Assembly (NCBI RefSeq): GCF_004519545.1
Contig: NZ_SDKM01000045.1
Coordinates: 1-32,506, forward strand
DNA length: 32,506 nt
Origin: Nocardioides guangzhouensis
GTDB lineage: Bacteria > Actinomycetota > Actinomycetes > Propionibacteriales > Nocardioidaceae
Reading direction: 5' to 3'
Shown: positions 15,044-23,002 of the stretch, one piece after another
Position numbering within the stretch: the stretch's first letter is position 1
Layout: every line of letters begins with the position of its first letter
Made by a program: the position numbers and the translations under genes
Notes under the pieces: generated by a model
What the model was told of the DNA's origin: nothing
Databases searched by the model: none
Seen by the model: only the letters and a program-made list of their open reading frames with translations

Positions 15044-16462
15044 TCACAGCTTCACCACCTGGGTGGCCTCGCTGTCGTCGTCGCCCAGCTCCCCCTGGCC
15101 GGAGAGGTCCGGCACCGGGCGGCGGGCCTGGTCGGAGATGCGGAGGAGCAACGCGATGATCACCCAGTTCGCGACGAGGGACGAGCCGCCGTACGACAGG
15201 AACGGCGTGGTCAGGCCGGTGAGCGGGATCAGCTTGGTGACGCCACCGACCACGACGAACACCTGGAGGGTCAGCACGAAGGCCAGGCCGGCCGCGATCA
15301 GCTTGCCGAAGCCGTCGCGGCACACCAGCGCCGCGCGGAGGCCGCGCTCGACGATGAGGCCGTAGCAGACGATGACCGCCATCACCGCGGTGAGACCGAG
15401 CTCCTCACCGATGGCACCGATGATGAAGTCGGACTCGGCGTAGGGGATCCGCTGCGGGGAGCCGTTGCCGAAGCCGCGGCCGAGCAGCCCGCCCCACGCC
15501 ATCCCGAACATCGACTCCACGATCTGTCCGCTGCCGGGCGAGTCGTAGTAGTACCGCATCGGGTCGAGCCAGATGTTCACGCGGGACTGGACGTGGCTGA
15601 AGAACTGGTAGCCGAGGAACGCTCCGACGAAGAACAGCCCGCCACCGACGACCAGCCAGCCCGGTCGTTCGGTGGCGATGTAGAGCATGGTCAGGAAGAT
15701 GCCGAAGAACAGCAGCGACGATCCGAGGTCGCGCTGGAAGACCAGGATCGCGAGGCTGATCAGCCACATCACCAGGATCGGGCCGAGGTCGCGGCCGCGG
15801 GGCAGGTCGATGAAGAGCACCCGGCGGCCGGCCAGCGCCAGCGCGTCGCGGTGCAGGACGAGGTAGCCGGCGAAGGCGATCACCAGCAGCACCTTGGCGA
15901 TCTCGCCGGGCTGGAAGCTGAACGGCCCCAGGTGGATCCAGATCCGGGCGCCGTTCACGGTGCGGCCGATGCCCGGCAACATCGGCAGCAGGAGCAGGGC
16001 GATCGCGGCCAGCCCGGTGGTGTAGGTGAAGCGCTGCAGGACCCGGTGGTCGCGGAGCACGACCAGGGTGGCGATGAACAGCAGCACGCCGAGCGTCATC
16101 CAGATCAGCTGCTGGCGGGCGAACTCGTGCTGCGTGCGGCCGGCCGCCTCGTAGGCCAGGTCGAGGCGGTGGATCACCGCCAGGCCCAGGCCGTTGAGCG
16201 CGGCCACGACCGGCAGCAGCACGGGGTCGGCGTACGGCGCGACCCAGCGGACCACCACGTGGCAGGCGATTATCAGGACCGCCAGCCAGCCGCCGTACGC
16301 GACCAGGTCGGCGGGGACGCTGCCCTCGACCCCGAGGCCGACCGCGGCGTAGGCGCCGATGCCGACCACCAGGGCGAGCACGAGCAGGAACATCTCGGCC
16401 CCTCGGCGGCGCCGGTGGACGAAGCCGAGGAAGCTGTGGGGAGGTGCTGACTTCTGGGACAT
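15044..16462 (-). CDS. rodA: RodA, SEDS-family peptidoglycan glycosyltransferase
   Basis: The 472-residue multipass protein carries SEDS signatures: FQPGEIAKVLLVIAFAGYL, the QRDLGSSLLFFG block, YAESDFIIGAIGEELG and TGLTTPFLSYGGSSL near the end. It polymerises lipid II into glycan strands and acts with PbpA. About 12 hydrophobic helices are visible. A charged C-terminal tail (about 445-472) extends into the cytoplasm. The start at 16462 lies 7 bp after the pstP stop. The frame also runs on upstream within pstP, but that part is Ser/Arg/Pro-rich out-of-frame sequence. Confidence 0.95.
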   Translation of the reverse strand: MSQKSAPPHSFLGFVHRRRRGAEMFLLVLALVVGIGAYAAVGLGVEGSVPADLVAYGGWLAVLIIACHVVVRWVAPYADPVLLPVVAALNGLGLAVIHRLDLAYEAAGRTQHEFARQQLIWMTLGVLLFIATLVVLRDHRVLQRFTYTTGLAAIALLLLPMLPGIGRTVNGARIWIHLGPFSFQPGEIAKVLLVIAFAGYLVLHRDALALAGRRVLFIDLPRGRDLGPILVMWLISLAILVFQRDLGSSLLFFGIFLTMLYIATERPGWLVVGGGLFFVGAFLGYQFFSHVQSRVNIWLDPMRYYYDSPGSGQIVESMFGMAWGGLLGRGFGNGSPQRIPYAESDFIIGAIGEELGLTAVMAVIVCYGLIVERGLRAALVCRDGFGKLIAAGLAFVLTLQVFVVVGGVTKLIPLTGLTTPFLSYGGSSLVANWVIIALLLRISDQARRPVPDLSGQGELGDDDSEATQVVKL

Positions 16463-16469
16463 GGCGGCC

Positions 16470-17765
16470 TCAGGCACCCGAGTCGGTGGCCGTCGTGGTG
16501 TCGGCCGAGGAGGACTCGCGGTTGGCGGCGAGGTTGTCGACCGTCCGGCGGGCGTCCTCGAGGCTGTTGGCCTCGATGCCCTGCCGGACCTGGCCGGCGT
16601 CGTAGTTGCTGAGGTTGTCCAGCTCGATCGACGACTCCTCGTAGGGGTGGTGGAGCGTGACGCCGGGCAGGTTGGCGTCGACGCCACGGAAGATCGTGAC
16701 GTTGCCGTCGTGCTCGGAGACGTAGTACTGGTCCTGGCTCCAGGAGTACGCCGCGGCGGCGCCGACCCAGACCAGGCCGGCCACGATCGCCAGGGCCGCG
16801 AGCCGCTTGAGCCAGACGAAGCGGCGCGGCGCCCGCGGTGCGTAGCGGGCCACCTCGGGGTCGATCGGATCGGTCGTGATCGCGTAGGGGACCTCGTCCG
16901 GCACCGGCTCCATCTCACCGGTGTCGCCGCTGCGGTGCCCCCGGAACATGTGCGCCACGCCGCCCCGGTTGCGGCGCGGGAGCTCGGCGGCGGCGCCGAG
17001 CAGCAGCGGCTCCAGCGGCTCCTCGAGCTCACCCTCGACGACGTCCGCGACGACGCAGGTGACGTTGTCGCTGCTGCCGGCCTCGAGGCTGGCGCGGACC
17101 ATCTCGACCGCGGCGTAGTCGGGGGTGCCGCTGCCGAGGATGTCGGACATGCGGTCGTCGTCGAGGACGCCGCAGGCACCGTCGGAGCAGAGGAACAGCC
17201 GGTCGCCGGGCGCGAGGTCGACGAAGAACAGGTCCGGCTCGGCCTCGTGGATGCCGTCGACGGCCTTGAGGATCAGGTTGCGGTGCGGGTGGAACCGCGA
17301 CTCCTCCTCGGTGATCCGGCCCTCGTCGATCAGCGACTGGACGAACGTGTGGTCCTTGGTCAGCTGGGTGAGCGTGCCGTTGCGGTGGAGGTAGGCGCGG
17401 CTGTCGCCGATGTGGCCGAGCGCGACCCGGGAGCCGTCGAACAGGGCGACCGTGAGCGTGGTGCTGGTGCCGTTGAGGGCGGGGTCCTCCTCGACCAGCT
17501 CGCCGATCCGGTCGTGAGCGCGGTGCACTGCCCCGGCGACCAGCGCGAGGAGGTCGTCGGTGGGTCGGACGTCGAGCTTGCGCAGCTGCTGGACCGCGGT
17601 GCTCGACGCGATGTCGCCGCGGGCGGCACCGCCCACGCCGTCGCAGACCGTGAGCACCCAGGGGCCGGCGTACCCGGAGTCCTGGTTGTCCTTCCGCACG
17701 CGGCCGACGTCGGAGATCCCCGCGAACCGGAGGCTCAGTGGGGTGGCGTCGGGGGTGTCCGTCAT
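16470..17765 (-). CDS. pstP: PP2C-family serine/threonine phosphatase PstP
   Basis: The 431-residue protein has an N-terminal PP2C domain (about 8-242) with metal-binding motifs VRKDNQDS, VCDGVGG (Asp42), GHIGDSRAY and GSSDNVTCV. A linker, one helix at about 321-341 (LAALAIVAGLVWVGAAAAY) and an external domain of about 90 residues ending in a Ser/Thr-rich tail follow. It removes phosphate from PknA, PknB and their substrates, balancing the kinases encoded downstream. The gene sits 3 bp after fhaB and 7 bp before rodA. Confidence 0.95.
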   Translation of the reverse strand: MTDTPDATPLSLRFAGISDVGRVRKDNQDSGYAGPWVLTVCDGVGGAARGDIASSTAVQQLRKLDVRPTDDLLALVAGAVHRAHDRIGELVEEDPALNGTSTTLTVALFDGSRVALGHIGDSRAYLHRNGTLTQLTKDHTFVQSLIDEGRITEEESRFHPHRNLILKAVDGIHEAEPDLFFVDLAPGDRLFLCSDGACGVLDDDRMSDILGSGTPDYAAVEMVRASLEAGSSDNVTCVVADVVEGELEEPLEPLLLGAAAELPRRNRGGVAHMFRGHRSGDTGEMEPVPDEVPYAITTDPIDPEVARYAPRAPRRFVWLKRLAALAIVAGLVWVGAAAAYSWSQDQYYVSEHDGNVTIFRGVDANLPGVTLHHPYEESSIELDNLSNYDAGQVRQGIEANSLEDARRTVDNLAANRESSSADTTTATDSGA

Positions 17766-17768
17766 CCG

Positions 17769-18257
17769 TTACTTCCTGAGCTCGAGGACCGTCTTGCCGA
17801 TGCGCACCTGGCTGCCCAGGGACAGCGTGGTGGGCTGGTTGATCCGGGCAGATCCGACGTACGTGCCGTTGGTGGAGCCGAGGTCCTCGACGAACCACTG
17901 GTCCTCGGCGCTCGCGATGCGTGCGTGCCGGGTCGAGACGTAGTCGTCGTCGAGCCGGATCTGGGCGTCGGGGCCACGGCCGATGAGGATGGTGCCGTGG
18001 GCGAGGTCGGCGCGCTCACCGGCGTTGGCGCCCTCGATGACGGCGACGTGGGTCGGGCTGCCGCGGCGGCGGGCCGGGGCCTTGGCGGCCTTGCCGGTCT
18101 TGCTCGCCTTGCGCCGCTCGGCGCGCGGTGGGGTCGCGCCGCTGGGCATGCGGGCGCCGAACATGTCGGTGCGGATCACCGAGATGGCCGAGAGCACGAA
18201 GATCCACAGGATCGCGAGGTAGGCGAACCGGATCAGGAAGAGGGTCAGCTCGCTCAT
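17769..18257 (-). CDS. fhaB: FHA-domain protein FhaB
   Basis: The 162-residue protein has an N-terminal membrane helix (LTLFLIRFAYLAILWIFVLS, about 4-23), a basic linker (AERRKASKTGKAAKAPARRR), and an FHA domain at about 75-160 with LIGRGPDAQIRL, STRHARI and VEDLGSTNGTYVG. FHA domains bind phosphothreonine peptides. In mycobacteria the equivalent (FipA) links PknA/PknB signalling to division. The ATG overlaps the fhaA stop (ATGA at 18254-18257). Confidence 0.94.
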   Translation of the reverse strand: MSELTLFLIRFAYLAILWIFVLSAISVIRTDMFGARMPSGATPPRAERRKASKTGKAAKAPARRRGSPTHVAVIEGANAGERADLAHGTILIGRGPDAQIRLDDDYVSTRHARIASAEDQWFVEDLGSTNGTYVGSARINQPTTLSLGSQVRIGKTVLELRK

Positions 18258-18979
18258 CCGTGGGGCTCCTCGTCCACCAGGACCACGGTCATGGACGTGT
18301 TGCCGATCCGGATCGTGGAGCCGGCGTTCAGCGGGGCCTCGCGGACCCGGGTGCCGTCGACGATCATGCCGTTGGTCGAGCCGAGGTCGTGCACGCTGAG
18401 CGTGAGCACGCCGCCGTCCTGGGGACGGCCGAGCTGGAGGCGGAACTCGACGTGGCGCCGGCTGATCCCGGGGTCGTTGATCCGGAGGTCGGCGTCGGTG
18501 CCACGGCCGACCACCAGGCCGGGCGGGTTGAGCGGGTGCCGGGCGCCGTTGACCTCGACGAACACCCGGGCCCGGCCGTACATCGTGTCCGTGGCGTTGG
18601 TGGTGACCTTGGCCTGGGCGGCGCTGCGCACCCGGAACCGGCCGGTGGTCAGGTCCTCGGCCGCGTCGAAGGAGATCTTCACCGGGCCGGGGAAGACGTA
18701 GCTCTGCTGCTCGGCGTGGTCGCGCAGCTGCTCGGTCATCTCCCGGGCGAGGGCGTTGTCGTACGGTGCGAGGCGCTCGAGGTCGGTCGCGCTCAGCTCC
18801 ACGTGGAAGTTGTTGGGGACCAGTCGGCGCTCGCGGCTCAGGATCTGCGCGTTGTTGTCGAGCTCGCGCTGCAGCGCGGCGGAGATCTCCACCGGCTGGA
18901 CGGCGCTGCGGAACGCACGTGCGAAGACACCCGAGATCATCTGCTCCAGACGGTTCTCGAAGTTCTGGAGTCCACCCAC
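18254..18979 (-). CDS. fhaA: FHA-domain protein FhaA (DUF3662 plus FHA)
   Basis: The 241-residue protein begins with the DUF3662 domain (VGGLQNFENRLEQMISGVFA, up to about residue 120) and ends with an FHA domain (VVGRGTDADLRI, SRRHVEFRL, VHDLGSTNGMIVDG). Mycobacterial FhaA has a long disordered middle and is about twice this length; here that spacer is nearly absent. It binds phosphorylated partners such as the MurJ-PknB system in mycobacteria. The GTG at 18979 is chosen because DUF3662 starts there and GAGGAGG lies 5-6 bases upstream. It is first gene of the seven-gene operon. Confidence 0.93.
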   Translation of the reverse strand: MGGLQNFENRLEQMISGVFARAFRSAVQPVEISAALQRELDNNAQILSRERRLVPNNFHVELSATDLERLAPYDNALAREMTEQLRDHAEQQSYVFPGPVKISFDAAEDLTTGRFRVRSAAQAKVTTNATDTMYGRARVFVEVNGARHPLNPPGLVVGRGTDADLRINDPGISRRHVEFRLQLGRPQDGGVLTLSVHDLGSTNGMIVDGTRVREAPLNAGSTIRIGNTSMTVVLVDEEPHG

Positions 18980-19081
18980 GCGCGCCTCCTCTCTGCTCTG
19001 TCGTGGCCGGGTCGCGTCTCGGCCGAGGTCGGTCCTGCCGGGCAGGCCGACAGCGGGCCGCACCCCGGTCCGGCTCTGGCG

Positions 19082-19087
19082 ATCGTA
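19082..19087 (-). promoter_or_regulatory. candidate -10 of the fhaA-pknB operon
   Basis: On the minus strand TACGAT lies about 100 bases upstream of the fhaA start, in the only sizeable gap before the operon. No clear -35 is seen, so this is tentative. Confidence 0.25.
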
Positions 19088-19127
19088 TCGGGGCCCGGGT
19101 CGTCCACCGTCTCGTGTGCCCCGCGGT

Positions 19128-19157
19128 TTGGGCGAATCCTGACCACTGGGATAGCCT
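19128..19157 (+). promoter_or_regulatory. candidate promoter of tRNA-Leu
   Basis: TTGGGC (19128-19133) and TAGCCT (19152-19157) are 18 bp apart, and the tRNA begins 13 bases after the -10. The layout is as expected for a housekeeping sigma promoter. Confidence 0.45.
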
Positions 19158-19170
19158 GACCCCGCTTCAC

Positions 19171-19254
19171 GCGCGAGTGGCGGAATAGGCAGACGCGCAC
19201 GGTTCAGGTCCGTGTGTCCGAAAGGACGTGGGGGTTCAACTCCCCCCTCGCGCA
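19171..19254 (+). tRNA. tRNA-Leu (CAG anticodon)
   Basis: The acceptor strands GCGCGAG (19171-19177) and CTCGCGC (19247-19253) pair fully, with discriminator A at 19254. The anticodon loop TTCAGGT gives anticodon CAG. A long variable arm (GTGTCCGAAAGGACGT) marks a class II tRNA. The T arm has GGGGG and CCCCC around TTCAACT. CCA is not encoded. Position after the fhaA operon matches mycobacteria. Confidence 0.97.
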
Positions 19255-19266
19255 CGTGAGTGACTG

Positions 19267-19289
19267 GCCCCGGGTCCCGGATCCGGGGC
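19267..19289 (+). terminator. probable tRNA-Leu terminator
   Basis: GCCCCGG (19267-19273) pairs with CCGGGGC (19283-19289) around a 9-base loop, 13 bases after the tRNA, followed by TTCGT. It also precedes the convergent stop at 19308. Confidence 0.5.
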
Positions 19290-19307
19290 TTCGTCCATTT
19301 CCGGCAC

Positions 19308-20585
19308 CTACTGCAGACGAGGGTCGAGCGCGAGGTCGATCAGGCGCTGGTCCAGCTCCGCGCTGAGCCGCGCCTCGCCCTCCTTCACGACCCGGGACTC
19401 CGTGACGACCACGGTGTGTCGCGACCCGACGTACACGAACACGCGGCTGTCGGCCCGGGAGTTCCGCGGGCAACAGTCCGCCCAGTCCTCATCGCCCCAG
19501 GCACCGACGAACACCGTGGTCGGGTCGTCCGCGCCGTACACGCGACGTTCGACGCAGTCGACGAGCGAGCTGCGCCCGCATGCCGGCGCCTCTCCCGCGG
19601 GGGACACCTGCACGCTGAGGACCACGCGTCCGAGACGTCCCCACGTCTGCGCATACCCCGGGTGACCCGTTGCGGAAGGCGCCCGACGGTCGCTGCGGTA
19701 CCGCGGGAAGTGGCCCTCCACCACCGCCACGACGGCCTGGTCCGACGGGACGGCGAACGCCGTCTCGGGAAGGGTGAGTCGCGGGTCGGCGGCCGCGGCG
19801 GCCAGGGAAGCCGGACTGAACGGGTTGACGTCGGGCATGCCCCGGCCATCCACCACGACGTAGCCGACCAGGCCGTCGGGTCGCTCGACCGCGACCGCCA
19901 CCTTGTAGTCGCCGCAGGTCACGTACGCCGACGCCGGCCCGTCGAACGCGCCGCACCGCCGCCCGTAACGGGCGATCCTGGCCCGCTCGCCGTGCGGCCC
20001 CGTGAACCGCTCGTCGTTGCACGACTCCGTCCCGTTGGAGGGTGTCGGCCCCTCGAGGAGGTAGCGGCACCCGTCGAGCGGATCGAGGCCACTGCGGTCG
20101 ACGATCAACCCGACACGTGCGTAGGCGGGGTAGATCGAACCCTCGACCGGTCGTTCGAACGTGGCTCCGAAGGCGGAGCTCTCGAAGACCTTGAGGTGTG
20201 CTCCCGTCGGGTCGAGGTGATCAGCCGCGACCGCAGACCATGCATCCCGGGCCCCCTCCAGGGGATCCGGGACGTCCCACCCGTATCCGTCGCGCGGGGC
20301 GACCGCGGTGTCGACCCAGGTCTCGGGTGACTGCGACTTCGCCGGCGCCGGACTGGGTGTGACCGGCGTCGGGCTGGGCGTGACGGGCGGTGCCGTGTCG
20401 GTGTCGCGCGAGGCCGCCACGATCCCGGCGACCACGGCCAGCACCGCTGCAGCCGCAGCGAGACCGACCACCGCGCCGTGACGGTGACGGCGGTCGCGCT
20501 CGGCCTCCTGGATGGCGCGGTCGAGGTCGCCGTACACCGGGACGTCCGCCACGATCGCGTCGAAGGCCTCGTGCAGGCCGCTCAT
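19308..20585 (-). CDS. membrane-anchored extracytoplasmic protein coupled to a SigE-family sigma factor
   Basis: The 425-residue protein has a cytoplasmic head of about 36 residues (MSGLHEAFDAIVADVPVYGD), one helix at about 37-59, a Thr/Pro/Ser spacer (PPVTPSPTPVTPSPAP) and a large external domain with at least eight Cys that could form disulfides. No known enzyme motif is visible. The ATG overlaps the sigma-factor TGA (ATGA at 20582-20585), so the pair is coupled. This topology suits an anti-sigma or sigma-linked sensor, but the head has no recognisable zinc anti-sigma (HxxxCxxC) motif. Function is inferred only from context. Confidence 0.8.
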   Translation of the reverse strand: MSGLHEAFDAIVADVPVYGDLDRAIQEAERDRRHRHGAVVGLAAAAAVLAVVAGIVAASRDTDTAPPVTPSPTPVTPSPAPAKSQSPETWVDTAVAPRDGYGWDVPDPLEGARDAWSAVAADHLDPTGAHLKVFESSAFGATFERPVEGSIYPAYARVGLIVDRSGLDPLDGCRYLLEGPTPSNGTESCNDERFTGPHGERARIARYGRRCGAFDGPASAYVTCGDYKVAVAVERPDGLVGYVVVDGRGMPDVNPFSPASLAAAAADPRLTLPETAFAVPSDQAVVAVVEGHFPRYRSDRRAPSATGHPGYAQTWGRLGRVVLSVQVSPAGEAPACGRSSLVDCVERRVYGADDPTTVFVGAWGDEDWADCCPRNSRADSRVFVYVGSRHTVVVTESRVVKEGEARLSAELDQRLIDLALDPRLQ

Positions 20586-21088
20586 GACTCCACTCCTTCG
20601 AACGGGGCCACCGCGTCGGGGGCCAGCTCACGCAACCGCTGGAGCGCGACCCGGGCCTGCGACTTCACCGTGTTCGGGCTGACGCCGAGCGCGGCCGCGG
20701 CCTGCTGCTCGGTGAGGTCCTCGTAGAACCGCAGCACCAGGACGGCGCGCTGTCGCGGCGTCAGCCGGGCCAACGCACTCGCCAGCGTGAGCCGGTCGGT
20801 GGCCGTGCCCGCCTCGTCGGCACCAGCAGTGTCGGGGGGTGAGGCCCAGGGCAGCTCCCGGAGCCGCCGCCGTCTCCAGCCGTCCACGAACCGGGTGTAG
20901 AGGATCCTTCGGACGTAGGCCTCGGGGTCCACCTGGCCGGACTTCTGCCAGCGCCGGACCAGGACCACGTAGGTTTCCTGCACCAGGTCCTCGGCTGCCT
21001 GGTGGTCGCCGGTCAGCAGGTAGGCCGCCCTGGAGAGCGCGGCACCGCGTGCCGAGACGAACTCCCTGAGCTCGACCTCCCGGTCCAT
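20582..21088 (-). CDS. SigE-family RNA polymerase sigma factor (ECF-like)
   Basis: The 168-residue protein has region 2 (LSRAAYLLTGDHQAAEDLVQ, then PEAYVRRILYTRFVDGWRRR) and region 4 (LARLTPRQRAVLVLRFYEDL, then TEQQAAAALGVSPNTVKSQA with the helix-turn-helix). This is the SigE subgroup common in Actinobacteria, distinct from mycobacterial SigE. The ATG at 21088 has GAGGAG 9 bases upstream. It is encoded just before the membrane-anchored protein and divergently from the LOG-family gene. Confidence 0.93.
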   Translation of the reverse strand: MDREVELREFVSARGAALSRAAYLLTGDHQAAEDLVQETYVVLVRRWQKSGQVDPEAYVRRILYTRFVDGWRRRRLRELPWASPPDTAGADEAGTATDRLTLASALARLTPRQRAVLVLRFYEDLTEQQAAAALGVSPNTVKSQARVALQRLRELAPDAVAPFEGVES

Positions 21089-21151
21089 GGGACCACTCTC
21101 CTCGTCCGCGACGCTGTCAGTCCTGTAACGCAGAAATCCCCGGGCACGGGT

Positions 21152-21196
21152 GGGGCGATCGACACCCTTCCCTGACCGGTAGCGTGCGATCGCCCC
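21152..21196. repeat. 10-bp inverted repeat in the sigma/LOG intergenic region
   Basis: GGGGCGATCG (21152-21161) and CGATCGCCCC (21187-21196) are perfect inverted copies separated by 25 bases. They lie 20 bases before the LOG-family start. This could be an operator or a leader hairpin. Confidence 0.6.
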
Positions 21197-21215
21197 CTCG
21201 AGCAAGGAGCACTGC

Positions 21216-21785
21216 ATGCGCATCGCCGTCTTCACCGGGTCGGCCGCGGGAGCCGCGGAGCACCGCGAGCACGCGGCCACGTTCGGGCGGGAGCTCGCGG
21301 AGGCCGGCGTCGGGATCGTGTACGGCGGGGCGCACGTCGGGCTGATGGGCGTGGTCGCGGACGCCGCCCTGGCCGCGGGGGGCGAGGTGATCGGCGTCAT
21401 GCCGCAGCACCTCGTCGACCGTGAGGTGGCGCACGACGGGCTGACCCGGCTGGAGATCGTCGAGGACATGCACACCCGCAAGGCGCGGATGGCCGAGCTC
21501 GCGGACGGGTTCGTGGCGCTGCCCGGCGGGATCGGGACGCTGGAGGAGCTGTTCGAGGTCTTCACCTGGGCCCAGCTCGGGCTGCACGCCAAGCCCACCG
21601 CCCTGGTGGACCCCCACGGGTTCTACCGTCCCCTGCTCACGCAGCTCGGTGACATGGTCGCCCATGGCTACCTCGGGCAGGACCGGCTCGACGCCCTCGG
21701 CGTGGTCGACGCGGCGGCGACGCTGCTCGCCTACGTCGAGGAGCACCAGCCGCCGGAGGCGCGCTGGTCGCGGTCCCGAGGGTGA
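21216..21785 (+). CDS. LOG-family (TIGR00730) nucleoside 5'-monophosphate phosphoribohydrolase
   Basis: The 189-residue protein has the Rossmann-like LOG motifs GGAHVGLMG (37-45), MHTRKARM with the conserved Arg, and PGGIGTLEE (103-111). Family members release free cytokinin bases from cytokinin riboside monophosphates or act on AMP-like nucleotides. The substrate here is not known. The ATG at 21216 has an excellent AAGGAG with a 6-base spacer. It is probably transcribed with the TfoX-domain gene 40 bp downstream. Confidence 0.93.
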   Translation: MRIAVFTGSAAGAAEHREHAATFGRELAEAGVGIVYGGAHVGLMGVVADAALAAGGEVIGVMPQHLVDREVAHDGLTRLEIVEDMHTRKARMAELADGFVALPGGIGTLEELFEVFTWAQLGLHAKPTALVDPHGFYRPLLTQLGDMVAHGYLGQDRLDALGVVDAAATLLAYVEEHQPPEARWSRSRG

Positions 21786-21825
21786 CGGTCGTGACCCTGT
21801 CGGTCGCCGGTGCCACGATCAGGGC

Positions 21826-22167
21826 ATGGCGTACGACGAGGGGCTGGCGCAGCGGGTCCGCGGCGAGCTGGCGGGCGAGCCGGGGCTGACCGAGAAGAAG
21901 ATGTTCGGGGGCCTCGGGTTCATGCTCGAGGGCAACATGGCGGTCGCCGCGAGCAGCCAGGGCGGCCTGCTGCTGCGGGTGCCGCCGGAGCGCACCGGCG
22001 ACCTGGCGGCCGAGCCGCACGCCGGTCCGTTCGAGATGCGCGGCAAGGCGATGGACGGCTGGCTGAGGGTAGACGCCGACGGCGTCGCCTCCGACGAGGA
22101 CCTGCGGCGCTGGGTGGCGATCGGCGTGGAGCACGTCCGGACGCTCCCGCCGAAGCCGCCCACGTGA
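21826..22167 (+). CDS. TfoX N-terminal-domain protein
   Basis: The 113-residue protein matches the TfoX/Sxy N-terminal domain: an early helical region, the motif KKMFGGLGFMLEGNMAVAAS, then GLLLRVPP and the AMDGWLRVD block. In gamma-proteobacteria TfoX regulates competence. Stand-alone N-domain proteins in Actinobacteria have no established role. It ends just before a strong hairpin. Confidence 0.85.
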   Translation: MAYDEGLAQRVRGELAGEPGLTEKKMFGGLGFMLEGNMAVAASSQGGLLLRVPPERTGDLAAEPHAGPFEMRGKAMDGWLRVDADGVASDEDLRRWVAIGVEHVRTLPPKPPT

Positions 22168-22170
22168 GCC

Positions 22171-22197
22171 GGCCCCGGTGCCAGAGGCACCGGGGCC
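22171..22197. terminator. strong hairpin terminator after the TfoX-domain gene
   Basis: GGCCCCGGTGCC (22171-22182) pairs with GGCACCGGGGCC (22186-22197) around loop AGA, a 12-bp stem starting 3 bases after the stop codon. It can serve both strands between convergent genes. Confidence 0.8.
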
Positions 22198-22219
22198 GCA
22201 CCCGCTCAGGACCGAGGAA

Positions 22220-22245
22220 CGCCCCCGGACCGGGGTCCGGGGGCG
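22220..22245. terminator. second strong hairpin, for the convergent secreted-protein gene
   Basis: CGCCCCCGGACC (22220-22231) pairs with GGTCCGGGGGCG (22234-22245) across two bases (the actual loop would be larger). It lies 40 bases past the minus-strand stop at 22285 and next to the first hairpin. Confidence 0.7.
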
Positions 22246-22284
22246 CTCCGGGTCCTCACCCGCCCGAGCCGGTGTGGGGTGAGG

Positions 22285-22785
22285 TCACAGTCGGCACTGT
22301 CCCTCGTAGGTCGTGAGCGTGGCGATGTTCACCCACTCGTCGTCGTAGACCTTCGTGACCACCTTGGCCCGGAACAGGTCGTCGTTGCCGCCGACGGCGA
22401 GCGCCAGCTCGGGAGCCTTGATGCCGTTCCACTGGTAGGCCGAGATGTTGTAGGCACCCACGTTGACCATGCGTCCGCGCTTGCCCACGGCTGCCTTCGT
22501 CGAGGCGACGTCGACCCACGTGCCGTTGTAGGTCTTCTCCTGGGCGATCAGGTAGGTCTTGACCCGGAACGTGCGGAAGTGCTTGTCGGACGGGCGCTTC
22601 TCCCGGCCTGTCACCGTGACGTAGATCGTCCCGCCGTCGGCGGCGTCGTCGCCGTCGTCGCAGGAGAAGCCGAACGTGGTCTGGCTGTACGCACCCTGGG
22701 TGTAGGTCATCGCGTGCGCAGGTACCGCAAGGCCCGTCAGGGCGAGCGCGACGGCCGTGACCGCCAGCTTCAAAAGTGTCCTCAT
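22285..22785 (-). CDS. secreted protein, unknown function
   Basis: The 166-residue protein has a classical signal peptide (MRTLLKLAVTAVALALTGLA, then VPAHA cleavage before MTYTQG). The mature part of about 140 residues is rich in beta-forming and Tyr/Thr residues, with one early and one near-terminal Cys (FSCDDGDD and EGQCRL) that could form a disulfide. I do not recognise a family. The ATG at 22785 is supported by AGGGGA about 7 bases upstream. An upstream in-frame ATG would only add non-signal sequence. A hairpin lies just upstream in the leader. Confidence 0.8.
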   Translation of the reverse strand: MRTLLKLAVTAVALALTGLAVPAHAMTYTQGAYSQTTFGFSCDDGDDAADGGTIYVTVTGREKRPSDKHFRTFRVKTYLIAQEKTYNGTWVDVASTKAAVGKRGRMVNVGAYNISAYQWNGIKAPELALAVGGNDDLFRAKVVTKVYDDEWVNIATLTTYEGQCRL

Positions 22786-22805
22786 CGCTGATCCCCTATG
22801 TGTGT

Positions 22806-22831
22806 GGGCGGCCCCCCACAATGGGCCGCCC
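22806..22831. repeat. leader hairpin upstream of the secreted-protein gene
   Basis: GGGCGGCCC (22806-22814) pairs with GGGCCGCCC (22823-22831) around an 8-base loop. It lies 20-46 bases before the ATG at 22785, near the ribosome binding site. It may be a leader structure; no known riboswitch was recognised in 22786-23002. Confidence 0.5.
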
Positions 22832-23002
22832 GAGATAGTGGACATTCCTCCTTCTCAAAGGGGACCCGCAAGGCCTCTCGGGGGAAGTTGGCCCGCACTC
22901 GTCACCTACCTAGACCCCCTTGCGGAGTGGCGGGCTGCGGCATGCGGTACCCCAGTGCAGGGGTGATTTCGGAAGCACTGCTCATGAGAGGGCGACTCGC
23001 TG

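Noticed and set aside
15026..16450. A 474-residue plus-strand frame rich in Gln, Asp and His
   Set aside because: Antisense to rodA, a clear SEDS protein; composition reflects reversed hydrophobic codons.
16359..18701. A 780-residue plus-strand frame
   Set aside because: Antisense to pstP, fhaB and fhaA, which have clear domains; no family features.
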